DNA of 56,628 bases from Planctomycetota bacterium (GTDB lineage Bacteria > Planctomycetota > Phycisphaerae > UBA1845): NCBI GenBank assembly GCA_024275565.1, contig JAJRYY010000059.1, forward strand, positions 1 to 56,628. The letters run 5' to 3'. Shown piece by piece: positions 27,329 to 35,453 of this stretch. A program made the translations under genes and the position numbers. Each line of letters opens with the position of its first letter. Position 1 is the stretch's first letter. Below the pieces are notes generated by a model. The model was not told where the DNA came from. It did no database searches and saw nothing but the letters and a program-made list of their open reading frames with translations.

Positions 27329-29017
27329 ATGACTCCGCCCGACAATACAAACCAGACGCAGCCCACAACATCGCAACCTGCTCAGAAGGGTGAAACCAGA
27401 ACCGCAATCTGGATTCTAGTCTGCATCCTCATCACCCTCCCCATCCTCGCACTCCACGCCTTCGCCGCACTCGCCAGAACCGATGACATCGACAGCGACC
27501 TCTTCGCATACTACGCACAGCAACTCCTCGCAGGCCAGCGACTCTACGCCGATCTCTGGGACAACAAACCACCAGGTATTTTCTGGATCGACGCCCTGGG
27601 CTTATACCTCTTCAACGGAGCACACGCCGGCATCATCTTCGTCTGCACCACCGCAACAGCAGCCGCAAGCGTCATCTTCTTCGCCGTCACAAAACGCCTC
27701 TACACCACACGCGTAGCAGCCATCGCCACGGTCGTCGCAGCCCTCTACATCAACCTCTTCTACTACCACGTTGGCAGCAACCGACCAAGCACCTTCTACG
27801 TCCCACTCGAACTGGCTGGCTTTGCACTCTACATCCTCGCCCTCACCACGGCAGTCCGACACCGCCAATACCTCATACTCCTCGGCGCATGCACCGCACT
27901 ATCCGTCTGCTTTCGACAAACCGCACTCGCACTGCCACTCGCCGTCACGCTCCATCAGACACTGCTCTACCTCACCCACCACCAGTCCATCCGCCACACC
28001 GTCAACACACTCGCAACCATCGCAATCGGCGGGGTCGGCACACTACTTCTCGTCATCGGCGCACTGGCAGTAACCTCCGACCTGTACTGGGCTTACGACG
28101 GAATTATCGCCACAAATTTCGGCTACTTCTCCCGACCGGGAAAATCATCCTTCCTCCCGGAACTCTACCGCTGGCGAGAACACCGCGACACGCTCGCACT
28201 CCCCCTCATCCTAGCGTCAGCCGCAATCATCCATTCCATCGCCACCCATCGCTTCGCCAAACGTCTCATCAAATCTTCCAGCACCACACACCACACACCA
28301 CACGACGACACCAACTATCCCGGAAAACGCCCGCCAGCACTGGTCCCACTGCTCATCATCTGGCAGGTGGCAGCGCTCTATCTTGCACTACTGGGACCGA
28401 GCAAACGCATGCTCTACCTCGCCATTGCACTTCCACCACTGGCGATGCTGGCTGCCCACGCGATCTGGTTGCTCATGCGACGGAAACCCAATGACGCCGC
28501 CCATCCACGATTCGTTGTCATACTCGCAGTCCTCTGGCTGGGACACATGATGACCCCGACGATCATCCACGAAACCGAATGCGCTCAGACCGCCTATTAT
28601 CATCGATTCGACGAACGCTCACACCTGCCCGGAAAAGAAGCAGCCGACACCATCCGAAAATACACCACGGAAAACGAAAGTGTCTATATGTGGCACTACC
28701 TCCCTGCCGTCTACTATTTTGCAGATCGACCGCTGGGACAGCGCTATATCGTAGCCACACTCATCGACCAGTGGATGGAACGCGCCCAACCACGACTGGA
28801 CGAAACCATCGCCCACCTCATGGAACATCCCCCCAAAGCCATCGTCATCACACCAAGAACACTGACAGAAATGATGGCCCCCCCGGAACACCACCCCATG
28901 CACTATGGCCAATACCCGAAATGGTTCCAGATACACTATCGCCCAACACCGGAGAACGAATGCGTATGGATCTACCAGGGCGAAATGACCTATCAATCAG
29001 AACAAAACAATATGTAG
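27329..29017 (+). CDS. GT39-like polytopic membrane glycosyltransferase
   Basis: A 562-residue protein with about 10-12 membrane helices. After the first helix (about 25-48) comes TDDIDSDLFAYYAQQLLAG and then ADLWDNKPPGIFWIDALGLY, the pattern of the first periplasmic loop of GT39/ArnT-type lipid-linked-sugar transferases, in which an acidic residue is catalytic. A soluble C-terminal region (about 430-562) lies outside the membrane. The donor is probably a polyprenyl-phosphate sugar; the acceptor is unknown. It begins 15 bp after argS, so it is probably cotranscribed. A copy of the palindromic repeat lies directly after its stop. Confidence 0.75.
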   Translation: MTPPDNTNQTQPTTSQPAQKGETRTAIWILVCILITLPILALHAFAALARTDDIDSDLFAYYAQQLLAGQRLYADLWDNKPPGIFWIDALGLYLFNGAHAGIIFVCTTATAAASVIFFAVTKRLYTTRVAAIATVVAALYINLFYYHVGSNRPSTFYVPLELAGFALYILALTTAVRHRQYLILLGACTALSVCFRQTALALPLAVTLHQTLLYLTHHQSIRHTVNTLATIAIGGVGTLLLVIGALAVTSDLYWAYDGIIATNFGYFSRPGKSSFLPELYRWREHRDTLALPLILASAAIIHSIATHRFAKRLIKSSSTTHHTPHDDTNYPGKRPPALVPLLIIWQVAALYLALLGPSKRMLYLAIALPPLAMLAAHAIWLLMRRKPNDAAHPRFVVILAVLWLGHMMTPTIIHETECAQTAYYHRFDERSHLPGKEAADTIRKYTTENESVYMWHYLPAVYYFADRPLGQRYIVATLIDQWMERAQPRLDETIAHLMEHPPKAIVITPRTLTEMMAPPEHHPMHYGQYPKWFQIHYRPTPENECVWIYQGEMTYQSEQNNM

Positions 29018-29030
29018 CACACAAGATAAT

Positions 29031-29060
29031 ATGTAGCACAGCCGCCCCCGGCTGTGGCCG
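29031..29060. repeat. Third copy of the palindromic CACAGCCG repeat
   Basis: ATGTAGCACAGCCGCCC followed by CGGCTGTGGCCG, the same unit as at 1778-1840. A partial unit (TATGTAGCACAC) lies just upstream at 29010-29022. It occupies the convergent spacer between the GT39-like gene and cmk and might serve both as a transcription end structure. Confidence 0.75.
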
Positions 29061-29100
29061 TTCTCCACCGGATCGATGTAACACATCCCCACCAGAACCG

Positions 29101-29805
29101 TCACGCACCCGCGGTATGGGTAATGCGACGCACATGCGTCACCAGGGTGTCAATCACTTCCTCAACGGACAAACCCGTCGTATCAACATGAACAGCGACC
29201 CCGGAGGCGAGAAGCGGTGCCCACTGCCTGGCATCGATGGCATCGCGATCCTGCACGTTCTTAAGCACCTCGGAAAAGGATACGCCCTCAACCTCGTTGC
29301 CCTCACCTGCGTTACCCCGACCTTCATTGCACAATTCTTCATACCGCCGGCGGGCACGAGCTTCAGCGTCAGCCACAATTAGAAACTTCACATCAGCCTC
29401 AGGAAACACAACACTTCCCTGATCCCGACCCTCTGTCACAAGGTCGCCGAGTTGCCTGCCGATTTCACGCTGCATGTCGATAAGGCGCGATCGGACGGCC
29501 GGGACTGAGGCGATCCGCGATACCGCCTGGCTGACCTCCAGCGTTCGCAATTGATCCGTAACGTCCTCGCCAGCCAGCGTGATGCGTGTGGCGTCGGTCT
29601 CGCAGGTAACTGCCATGGGTATGGATTGCGTGACCTCGGCGAGCGCATCCTGGTCATCCAGCGACGTCCCAGCCTGGATGGCTGCTGCCGTCAGCGCACG
29701 GTACATCGCACCCGTGTCGAGGTATGGAAGCCCAAGCCGGGCTGCCAGTCCCCGGGCGGCCGTCGATTTTCCACTACCAGCTGATCCGTCAATTGTGATG
29801 ACCAT
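29101..29805 (-). CDS. cmk: Cytidylate kinase
   Basis: A 234-residue nucleoside monophosphate kinase that converts CMP and dCMP to the diphosphates. Landmarks are the P-loop ITIDGSAGSGKSTAARGLA at the N-terminus, LGLPYLDTGAMYRALTAAA, the CMP-binding region with VRSRLIDMQREIGRQ, VTEGRDQGSVVFPEADVKF, and the lid segment DAEARARRRYEEL. The motif before the lid reads GRDQGS where Gly-Arg-Asp-Ile/Met-Gly is usual. The family's usual C-terminal DSS/T motif region is represented by IDARQWAPLLASG, so it is a slightly diverged member. The gene ends in the convergent spacer with the GT39-like gene. Confidence 0.9.
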   Translation of the reverse strand: MVITIDGSAGSGKSTAARGLAARLGLPYLDTGAMYRALTAAAIQAGTSLDDQDALAEVTQSIPMAVTCETDATRITLAGEDVTDQLRTLEVSQAVSRIASVPAVRSRLIDMQREIGRQLGDLVTEGRDQGSVVFPEADVKFLIVADAEARARRRYEELCNEGRGNAGEGNEVEGVSFSEVLKNVQDRDAIDARQWAPLLASGVAVHVDTTGLSVEEVIDTLVTHVRRITHTAGA

Positions 29806-29936
29806 ATCAGGAGCATTCTAATCGCCCGGATGGATTGTCGCCAATCAGCAGCGGTTTCGGAGATTCGGATTTCCGTTAGGATTCAGCATGCAGCGCGTGG
29901 CAAGCTGAGCAGGGTCCGCTGTGCGGACCATCACGA

Positions 29937-30743
29937 ATGAATCGGGCTGGATCAATGAGTACGGATGTACCACAACTGGAATCGACGGCCCAACGTGGTC
30001 CCGCATGGCTGAACCCATGGGTCCGGGATCGTCCGGAACTACCATACCTTGCACCGTTCATGGTGTACCTGATACTGATGAGCCTCCAGTCACTGGTGGA
30101 GGATCCGTACTACCGATTGCATTTTTATGCCCTGCGGACGGTGGGGGGGCTTGGGGTAGCATTCCTGTTCCGGTCATACTATCCCCCATTCGGAAAGCTG
30201 CACCCCGTGAAGTGCGTGGTCTTCGGGCTGGTGGTCGCGTGGGGATGGGTCGTGGTCCATCAGTTGGTGGGGGGGAAGTTTGACTATGAATCCGGGGAGT
30301 GGGTCTGGGAACGGCTGTCGTGGTATGTGCAGCCATTCGGGAAGGACGCAGCCCCGAAGGATTTCTTCGTTCCGAGCGAGGTGTATGGGTCGGGATGGGA
30401 ATACTGGGTGTTTCTCGTCGTGCGGATCGGGGGTGCATCGACCACGGTCCCGATCGTAGAGGAGCTGTTCTGGCGGGCATTCGTACTGCGGGCGTTGATC
30501 GACTGGGACCGGTTCGATGAAGTACCACTCGGAAAATTCACCCTCTTCTCATTCATCGCCTGCTCGCTGGCGTCAGCCGCGGAACATCCACAGTGGGAAG
30601 TCGGAATACTCTGCTGGTTCGTATACAACGGGCTGTTCTATTGGACGCGAAGCCTCCTGTGTTTGATCGTAACACACGGGATTACGAATTTCGTGCTATA
30701 CGTCTATGTCGTGAAGTATCAGGACTGGGTGTTCTGGAGTTGA
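29937..30743 (+). CDS. CAAX prenyl protease-related protein (CPBP family)
   Basis: A 268-residue polytopic protein with about eight helices. The CPBP (Abi/Rce1-like) zinc-protease motifs are visible: PIVEELFWRAFVLRAL (EExxxR), SAAEHPQWEVG with its His, and the last-helix His in THGITNF. The layout and the tail (VKYQDWVFW) resemble the CAAX prenyl protease-related proteins found beside exosortase-type systems; no exosortase is in this window. Start is uncertain between the ATG at 29937 and the ATG at 29955, the latter with GGAT just upstream. A second CPBP gene follows 9 bp later, so the two are co-expressed. Confidence 0.8.
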   Translation: MNRAGSMSTDVPQLESTAQRGPAWLNPWVRDRPELPYLAPFMVYLILMSLQSLVEDPYYRLHFYALRTVGGLGVAFLFRSYYPPFGKLHPVKCVVFGLVVAWGWVVVHQLVGGKFDYESGEWVWERLSWYVQPFGKDAAPKDFFVPSEVYGSGWEYWVFLVVRIGGASTTVPIVEELFWRAFVLRALIDWDRFDEVPLGKFTLFSFIACSLASAAEHPQWEVGILCWFVYNGLFYWTRSLLCLIVTHGITNFVLYVYVVKYQDWVFWS

Positions 30744-30752
30744 ATCTGGACA

Positions 30753-31520
30753 ATGGCGGCGGGGTCGAAGGCAAATCACGAAGGCGCATCCACCGGGTCG
30801 GGACGGGGTCATTTCCTCGCCAGACCGCTGGATTCACTCGTATTTCTGCTCCCATTCATCGTATTTTACGAAGCCGTGGCGTTTGCATCGCACCCTGAGA
30901 ACCCGGAACTGTCCGACCGGGTCATCGCATTTCAATTCCTCCGGATGTTCTTCGAGCTGTTCGGTAGCTCCGCGATATATCTACCCGGGCTGGCAGTCAT
31001 CGTCATCCTGTTTGCAACGCACATAGCCTCCCGTCGTCCATGGCGGGTTCGCGGGCGATCGGTCGGATTCCTGTATCTCGAAGCACTCGCCTGGGCCATT
31101 CCGCTCATCATGTTGAACGGAATGACGCGGATGAGCGGAACCGGGGAGCGTCTCGCAGATTCAAATCTGCTGAACGAAGGTTCAAACCTGCTGAACGATC
31201 TGGCGCTGTGCGTGGGGGCTGGAATCTACGAGGAGCTGGTGTTTCGATTGGCGCTGATTTCCCTGCTGGTCATCATTGGGGCGGATATTCTGCGGTTCTC
31301 GAAGAGTGCGACGCTGGTGGGGGCGGTCCTGGTGGGGGCGTTCGTGTTTTCGCTGCATCATCATCCACCGTTCGGGAGCGATCCGTTTGAGGCGTCGCGG
31401 TTTGTGTTTCGGGCGCTGGCTGGGGTCTATCTGGGTGGGATCTTCGTGTATCGGGGCTATGGACCAGCGGCCGGGGCGCATATCGCGCACAATGTGCTGG
31501 TGCTGACGGTGGTCTCGTAG
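30753..31520 (+). CDS. CPBP family intramembrane metalloprotease
   Basis: A 255-residue polytopic protein, second of a CPBP pair. Motif 1 is GIYEELVFRLALI (EExxxR), motif 2 the His cluster FSLHHHPPFG, and motif 3 GAHIAHNVLV in the last helix. These are the zinc-binding and catalytic elements of the Rce1/Abi fold. It carries a hydrophilic N-terminal tail of about 25 residues. Only ~10% of positions look shared with its neighbour beyond the motifs, so the pair is not a recent duplication. Substrates are unknown; such proteases are linked to protein maturation or bacteriocin immunity in other bacteria. Confidence 0.85.
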   Translation: MAAGSKANHEGASTGSGRGHFLARPLDSLVFLLPFIVFYEAVAFASHPENPELSDRVIAFQFLRMFFELFGSSAIYLPGLAVIVILFATHIASRRPWRVRGRSVGFLYLEALAWAIPLIMLNGMTRMSGTGERLADSNLLNEGSNLLNDLALCVGAGIYEELVFRLALISLLVIIGADILRFSKSATLVGAVLVGAFVFSLHHHPPFGSDPFEASRFVFRALAGVYLGGIFVYRGYGPAAGAHIAHNVLVLTVVS

Positions 31521-31530
31521 GCGGGCTTCT

Positions 31531-33288
31531 CTACTGGGCGGATTCGTAGACGACCCTGCCATCGACGATCGTGACGACGGCCCGGGTTTCATCGAGTCTG
31601 TCGGGGGGGATCGCGAAAATATCGTGCGATAATATGGCGATGTCCGCCAGCTTGCCGACTTCGATCGTTCCGAGCCGTTCTTCCTGGAATGCCGCGATCG
31701 CGGGTGTGACTGTGTAGCATTCGAGGGCTTCTGTGATGGAAATGGATTGTTCGGGATACCAGATTTTTCCGTCCAGGGTTTTTGCGGTGATGGCTGCCTG
31801 CATTCCGGCGAAGGGGTTGCAGGTGACGACGGGCCAATCACTGCCGAAGCACACTGTGGCGTTGGCATCAATGAGCGATCGGAAGGCGTAGGAGGCGCTC
31901 AGGCGGTCTTTGTCGAGTGCTTTGTCCGCGTAGCGGCCGTCGTCTGCTTTGTGATAGGGTTGCATCGACGCGATGATTCCCCATGGTGCGAAGCGTGGGA
32001 TGTCCTCGGGGAGCAGGTGCTGTGCGTGCTCGACCCGGTGGCGACAGCCTCGCTCGCCCCGGTGGCGACGGGCTTGCTCGCCCATGCGGCGCGTTGTCGC
32101 GGCGTAGGCGTCGATGAGGAGGTGGTTGGCTTCGTCGCCGATGGCGTGGACGGCGGATTGCAATCCTGCGCGGTCTGCCTGCTCGATCATGTGTCGCATT
32201 TTTTTGGGTGGCGACGCCTGATCGGAGAGGAGGCCGCCGGGGTAATCCCAGGTGTGATCTGCGTCGGCGTAGGGGTGGTACATGTAGGCTGTCCTGCTTC
32301 CGAGCGAACCGTCCATATAACCCTTGAAGCCGGCGATTCGGAACCAGTCGTCGTTTGGCTGGGCCGATTTTACGGTCTCGATGTGGTCTCGCCAGTCCGC
32401 GACGTGGAGGTATTTTCGGATGCGGACCGTGAGGGCGTTTTCGCGGTGCATCTGTCTGATTGCGGGGAGGTCGTCGCCGCCGGACATGTCGTGGACACTC
32501 GTGATTCCGAAGGTGTTGAGGTGCTGCATGGCGTTTTTCAGGGCAGCCAGTCGCTCATTTTCGGAGGGTTCCGGGATGTGCTTTGAGACAAGGTCCATGG
32601 CAGCATCCTTCAGGATGCCGGTGGGTTCGCTGGTCTGGGGGTCGCGTTCGATGACGCCGCCTTCGGGGTCGGAGGGTCCGTCTGCGTCGATGCCCGCGAT
32701 GCGGAGTGCTGCTGCGTTTGCGAGGGCCTGATGGCCGTCCATTCTCGTGAGGAAACATGGGTGGTTCTGAGTACTCGCGTTTATCCATTCCTTTCGCGGG
32801 GACGAGGAAGTAGTCCAGCTTTCAACGCTCCATCTGCCACCGAGAAGCCAGGCGCCATCGGGTAGCTCGCTGGCTGCGTTGCCGATGGCGGTGATGAATT
32901 CGTCGCGGGATGTGACGTCTCGCAGATGCAGGCGGGATCGCTGGAGCCCGCCGCTGACGAGGTGGAGGTGACTGTCGGTGATGCCGGGGACGACCCGACG
33001 CTGGTGAGCGTCGATGACCTGCGTTCTGGGGGTGATCCACTGCCTGATGGCAACGTTGGTGTTTATGGCTGCGATGCGGTTGCCAGTGATCGCAATTGCG
33101 GCGGTGGCTGCTGGAGCAGTTGTGGTGTCGGTCCCGGTCCAGACGCGTGCGTTGAGGATGACGAGGTCTGCCTGTCGCGCGGTACTGGTGCAGCCTGAGA
33201 GGACGACCATCGCGAGGATGGCGGTCAGAAGTCGGTATCGACTGGTGTAGCTCAAAATGTCCTTGTACATTGCCGTTCTGATCTGCAT
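31531..33288 (-). CDS. Lipoprotein amidohydrolase, YtcJ-like
   Basis: A 585-residue member of the amidohydrolase superfamily (amidohydrolase 3). An N-terminal helix ends in the lipobox LSGC (about 30-33), so it is predicted to be a lipoprotein on the outer face of a membrane. Metal-site motifs are VVPGITDSHLHLVSGG (HxH), SAVHAIGDEANH, RHRVEHAQHL, and CFGSDWPVVTCNPF near the end. The N-terminal beta sandwich begins ADLVILNARVWTGTD. Substrates of this family include amides and related bonds, but cannot be predicted here. A good promoter lies 65 bp upstream (33353-33381). Starts at 33288 or 33270 are both possible; GAGGG lies before the first. Confidence 0.87.
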   Translation of the reverse strand: MQIRTAMYKDILSYTSRYRLLTAILAMVVLSGCTSTARQADLVILNARVWTGTDTTTAPAATAAIAITGNRIAAINTNVAIRQWITPRTQVIDAHQRRVVPGITDSHLHLVSGGLQRSRLHLRDVTSRDEFITAIGNAASELPDGAWLLGGRWSVESWTTSSSPRKEWINASTQNHPCFLTRMDGHQALANAAALRIAGIDADGPSDPEGGVIERDPQTSEPTGILKDAAMDLVSKHIPEPSENERLAALKNAMQHLNTFGITSVHDMSGGDDLPAIRQMHRENALTVRIRKYLHVADWRDHIETVKSAQPNDDWFRIAGFKGYMDGSLGSRTAYMYHPYADADHTWDYPGGLLSDQASPPKKMRHMIEQADRAGLQSAVHAIGDEANHLLIDAYAATTRRMGEQARRHRGERGCRHRVEHAQHLLPEDIPRFAPWGIIASMQPYHKADDGRYADKALDKDRLSASYAFRSLIDANATVCFGSDWPVVTCNPFAGMQAAITAKTLDGKIWYPEQSISITEALECYTVTPAIAAFQEERLGTIEVGKLADIAILSHDIFAIPPDRLDETRAVVTIVDGRVVYESAQ

Positions 33289-33352
33289 GATTGTGTCATC
33301 CCTCTCTTACAGGCGATCGTGGTTGATGTGGCCGCCTTACTCCTACCTTACC

Positions 33353-33381
33353 AGTATACGACATTCCCTCTCGGTTTGCAA
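33353..33381 (-). promoter_or_regulatory. Sigma-70-type promoter of the amidohydrolase gene
   Basis: On the minus strand TTGCAA (33381-33376), a 17-bp spacer, then TATACT (33358-33353). The -10 box matches the consensus at five of six positions and the spacing is ideal. The predicted leader to the start at 33288 is about 58 bases. Confidence 0.75.
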
Positions 33382-33564
33382 GTTATTTTAGGTAATTATT
33401 TGGGCCTCGATTCTCGGATTGATGTAAGCCGTGGCTGGGCCTGTGGTTGGGCCATGTTTGGATCTTGAAAAAAGTTACGCGTTGTGATTTGCATCGCTTT
33501 ATTGTACTCCCTGATACGTTTTCTGCGGAGGTTTTGTCATCTCATCCGCATTTTTCGCCACCCC

Positions 33565-33583
33565 GCTGGTTGGCGATCGGTCT
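33565..33583. repeat. Left 19-bp direct repeat of the island (attL candidate)
   Basis: GCTGGTTGGCGATCGGTCT, identical to 42044-42062. About 40 bp before each copy is TTTTCTGCG, and about 16 bp after each is a purine-rich GAGAA/AGAAAA-then-ACGG word, so a longer diverged similarity surrounds the perfect core. An exact 19-bp match at this distance is very unlikely by chance. Confidence 0.75.
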
Positions 33584-34133
33584 AAACTGGAGAAAAAAAC
33601 GGCGCAGATTGCCGATTCAAAAATTTGGGCTAAGTCGTTGTAATTCAAGAGTTTACGGGGGTTGCGAAACTACGCAAGGTTTGTGCGGTTTGGCGCACAC
33701 GGCGCGGTTTACTGGCGGATCGAAGCAGGTTTGGCGCATATTGCCGTTTCTGTAAACCGTTGTGGAAACACGGGTTGCGGGCGTTTGCGCCAAACCAGTG
33801 AAACGGCAATCGGCAAAGTAACGGCAATCAAAAACCGACATCGCCGACCCGCGAGCAACAACCGGCCGATGCTATGCTACACAGTGTACTCAGCCCGCAA
33901 ACGGTTGTCAATCGGATAGTTCGTGGTCGATGCGATTACCCTGCGGGGTTGGTGACAGCATTGGCTGGTCGGCGGGGAAAAACAACAGGCGATGTTCATG
34001 GCTGTGACACATCGAACACTCGAAATACTTGAGAGGCGGAGCACCAACATTAAAGCAAGAGTGCAAATTGTATAGTCTTCAATCCACCCTTTCTAAGGAA
34101 TCTTGAATCTGAGCATGGAGGCTGGACGTCTGG
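33584..34133. other. Non-coding left end of the island with clustered recognition-like motifs
   Basis: No gene is supported; the short frames here have arbitrary composition. GGTTTGGCGCA occurs at 33687-33697 and 33728-33738 and inverted at 33786-33796. ATTGCCGTTT occurs at 33740-33749 and inverted at 33801-33810, with a third partial copy at 33820-33828. Clustered, partly inverted short motifs of this type are typical of recombinase or transposase binding arrays at element ends. Confidence 0.55.
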
Positions 34134-34349
34134 TCAATAGCTGTCCACGAGTGCTCGTAGACCGCGTGCTAAGCTATCGTCGGCGATCTTGTTGTATTCG
34201 TGAATCCACTGTTGCATGATGCGTTTTTTTGCTGGACGGATACCCAATTTTTCCCAATCCGTTTCGGCAAGAACACGGTCGATGATCCAGCCGTTTGAAC
34301 GACCATCATAGAGAGGATTCGAGCGTAGTGTGGCGAAGCGGGATACCAA
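34134..34349 (-). CDS. Small hypothetical protein, third gene of the island's minus operon
   Basis: A 71-residue frame from a TTG at 34349 (VSRFATLRSNPLYDG) to a stop at 34134. The C-terminal part (DWEKLGIRPAKKRIMQQWIH and following) looks like a compact, charged helical protein. It starts two bases after the preceding frame's TAA, which suggests translational reinitiation. No family recognised. Support is its codon-level openness and operon position; confidence is therefore moderate. Confidence 0.45.
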   Translation of the reverse strand: MVSRFATLRSNPLYDGRSNGWIIDRVLAETDWEKLGIRPAKKRIMQQWIHEYNKIADDSLARGLRALVDSY

Positions 34350-34351
34350 TT

Positions 34352-34525
34352 TTACGCGTGCTGTGAAGCGTCGGACCTTCCGGGCGTGACTGGCCAGCGG
34401 CGACTATCCGCTGTGATCTCGGTGAGGAAAACCAGCACGATGGGCATGGCCATCGGTGGGACCAGGCGAACGGCCCGGATCGTTTCGGAGCGAAGCTCTT
34501 GGATGACCGCATCTTCGGATTTCAA
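34352..34525 (-). CDS. Very small hypothetical protein with hydrophobic segment
   Basis: A 57-codon frame starting at a TTG (34525-34523) that overlaps the TGA of the upstream gene (TTGA), ending with TAA at 34352-34354. It reads KSEDAVIQELRSETIRAVRL and then PPMAMPIVLVFLTEI, a short hydrophobic stretch that could be a membrane helix. The overlapping start and the two-base gap to the next frame make a coupled three-gene operon. No homologue recognised. Confidence 0.4.
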   Translation of the reverse strand: MKSEDAVIQELRSETIRAVRLVPPMAMPIVLVFLTEITADSRRWPVTPGRSDASQHA

Positions 34526-34918
34526 TCGTCTCCCCTGGTCATTGGTAAGTCCTCCTCCTTCACACCCACGACGCTACGATAGTCCGAGTGGAAGGGGTTG
34601 CGTTCCGTTCCCCACAGCCAGAATTTGTGCGTCCGGAAGTCGTAACGCGACTCAACGCCGCATGGCAGATTGGTGTTGTGAAGCATCGCATCCCAGGCAA
34701 TCATACGGTCGGATTCAGAGCAGTCGAAACTGACTGCGCCACCCCGGCGGATCGCGTTGGCGACGGATTCCCAATCGAGCATCGCCCACCGCTCCTTGGA
34801 ATCGGCGAGCGGAATCTCGGTGATGTCGTGCTTCAAGACCCGTGGCATTTTGGCGTCGCCGACGGTGTAGATTTTTTCCGGTCCCGTTTTTTTTTCCGGT
34901 TTCCTGACCTGTATCCAT
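34522..34918 (-). pseudogene. Island minus-operon first gene, frame broken at an A9 tract
   Basis: The best start is the ATG at 34918, with AGAGGAGA eight bases upstream. It opens MDTGQETGKK and reaches nine consecutive A (plus-strand T at 34887-34895). Beyond the tract the long convincing frame is the neighbouring one: TGPEKIYTVGDAKMPRVLKH, later DWESVANAIRRGGAVSFDCS, FWLWGTERNPFHSDYRSVV, ending MTRGDD. One A fewer would join the start and this frame into a ~131-residue protein. So the gene is either interrupted by one extra base, read through transcript slippage on the A tract, or translated only from a later start such as the ATG of MPRVLKHDI. No family recognised. Confidence 0.5.
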
Positions 34919-35042
34919 TGTGTTGTCTCCTCTGGACCTGTGCGGTCCTTTCCGGCATTTTCGCGGGGATGAACTCGCACCCTTCCCGCTGCATTTTTCG
35001 CACCTATCTCGCATGATGCGTAATGATTTCTTGATGAATCTT

Positions 35043-35070
35043 TTGCAAGAATTTTGCCAAATTCTTGCAA
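35043..35070. promoter_or_regulatory. Perfect 12+12 bp dyad, operator candidate
   Basis: TTGCAAGAATTT (35043-35054), four bases TGCC, then AAATTCTTGCAA (35059-35070). The arms are exact reverse complements. The site lies in the divergent region between the minus-strand operon (start 34918) and the plus-strand operon (promoter 35381). It could be the operator of an island repressor, for example one of the ribbon-helix-helix proteins, or a hairpin in a minus-strand leader. A smaller perfect palindrome CGCATGATGCG lies nearby at about 35013-35023. Confidence 0.6.
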
Positions 35071-35453
35071 TTGCCTTCGCTTTGCCTTGCGACCAAATCC
35101 CTATATTTGCAGTCTTTACGGCGAGGAGTCGCGTCAATTGGATGCCGTAACAGGCATGGGCTTCGACGGTCTTAGATGAACCGCTAACACCGTTTCCACC
35201 CATGCCGTCCACGGAAGGCACTTCGTTGCAATGGTTCAGGTCGCAGCCTGCTTGATGTGCGTTGGCTTGATGACTGTTCGTCACAATTGCAGACCCGAAA
35301 CGGGCAGCGATTTCATTGACTTTGACTCGCATCACACGGATGTTAGAATAATATTTATAATAAATTAATAGGATTCCATATTGACTTAAAAGAAACATCC
35401 TGTATGTTGCAGCCTGATTCATGATCAGTATACTTCTTTGGAGGATAGTTCAG
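35071..35453. other. Divergent control region of the island
   Basis: No gene is supported in this 383-bp stretch. The part 35340-35400 is markedly A+T rich (runs such as AATATTTATAATAAATTAAT) compared with the GC-rich surroundings. It contains the plus-strand promoter at 35381-35408; the dyad at 35043-35070 lies just to its left. Confidence 0.5.
35381..35408 (+). promoter_or_regulatory. Sigma-70-type promoter of the capsid operon
   Basis: TTGACT (35381-35386), a 16-bp spacer and TATGTT (35403-35408), immediately after an A+T-rich upstream block that could act as an UP element. The first gene starts at 35454 with GGAGG nine bases before the ATG, leaving a leader of about 40 bases. Confidence 0.65.

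Noticed and set aside
33645-33919. Small open frames in the left island end
   Set aside because: Their apparent coding sequence is explained by the repeated GGTTTGGCGCA and ATTGCCGTTT motifs, and none has a ribosome binding site.
33289-34133. A tRNA gene as the island's integration target
   Set aside because: I looked for a cloverleaf and CCA-type end around both 19-bp repeats and found none.
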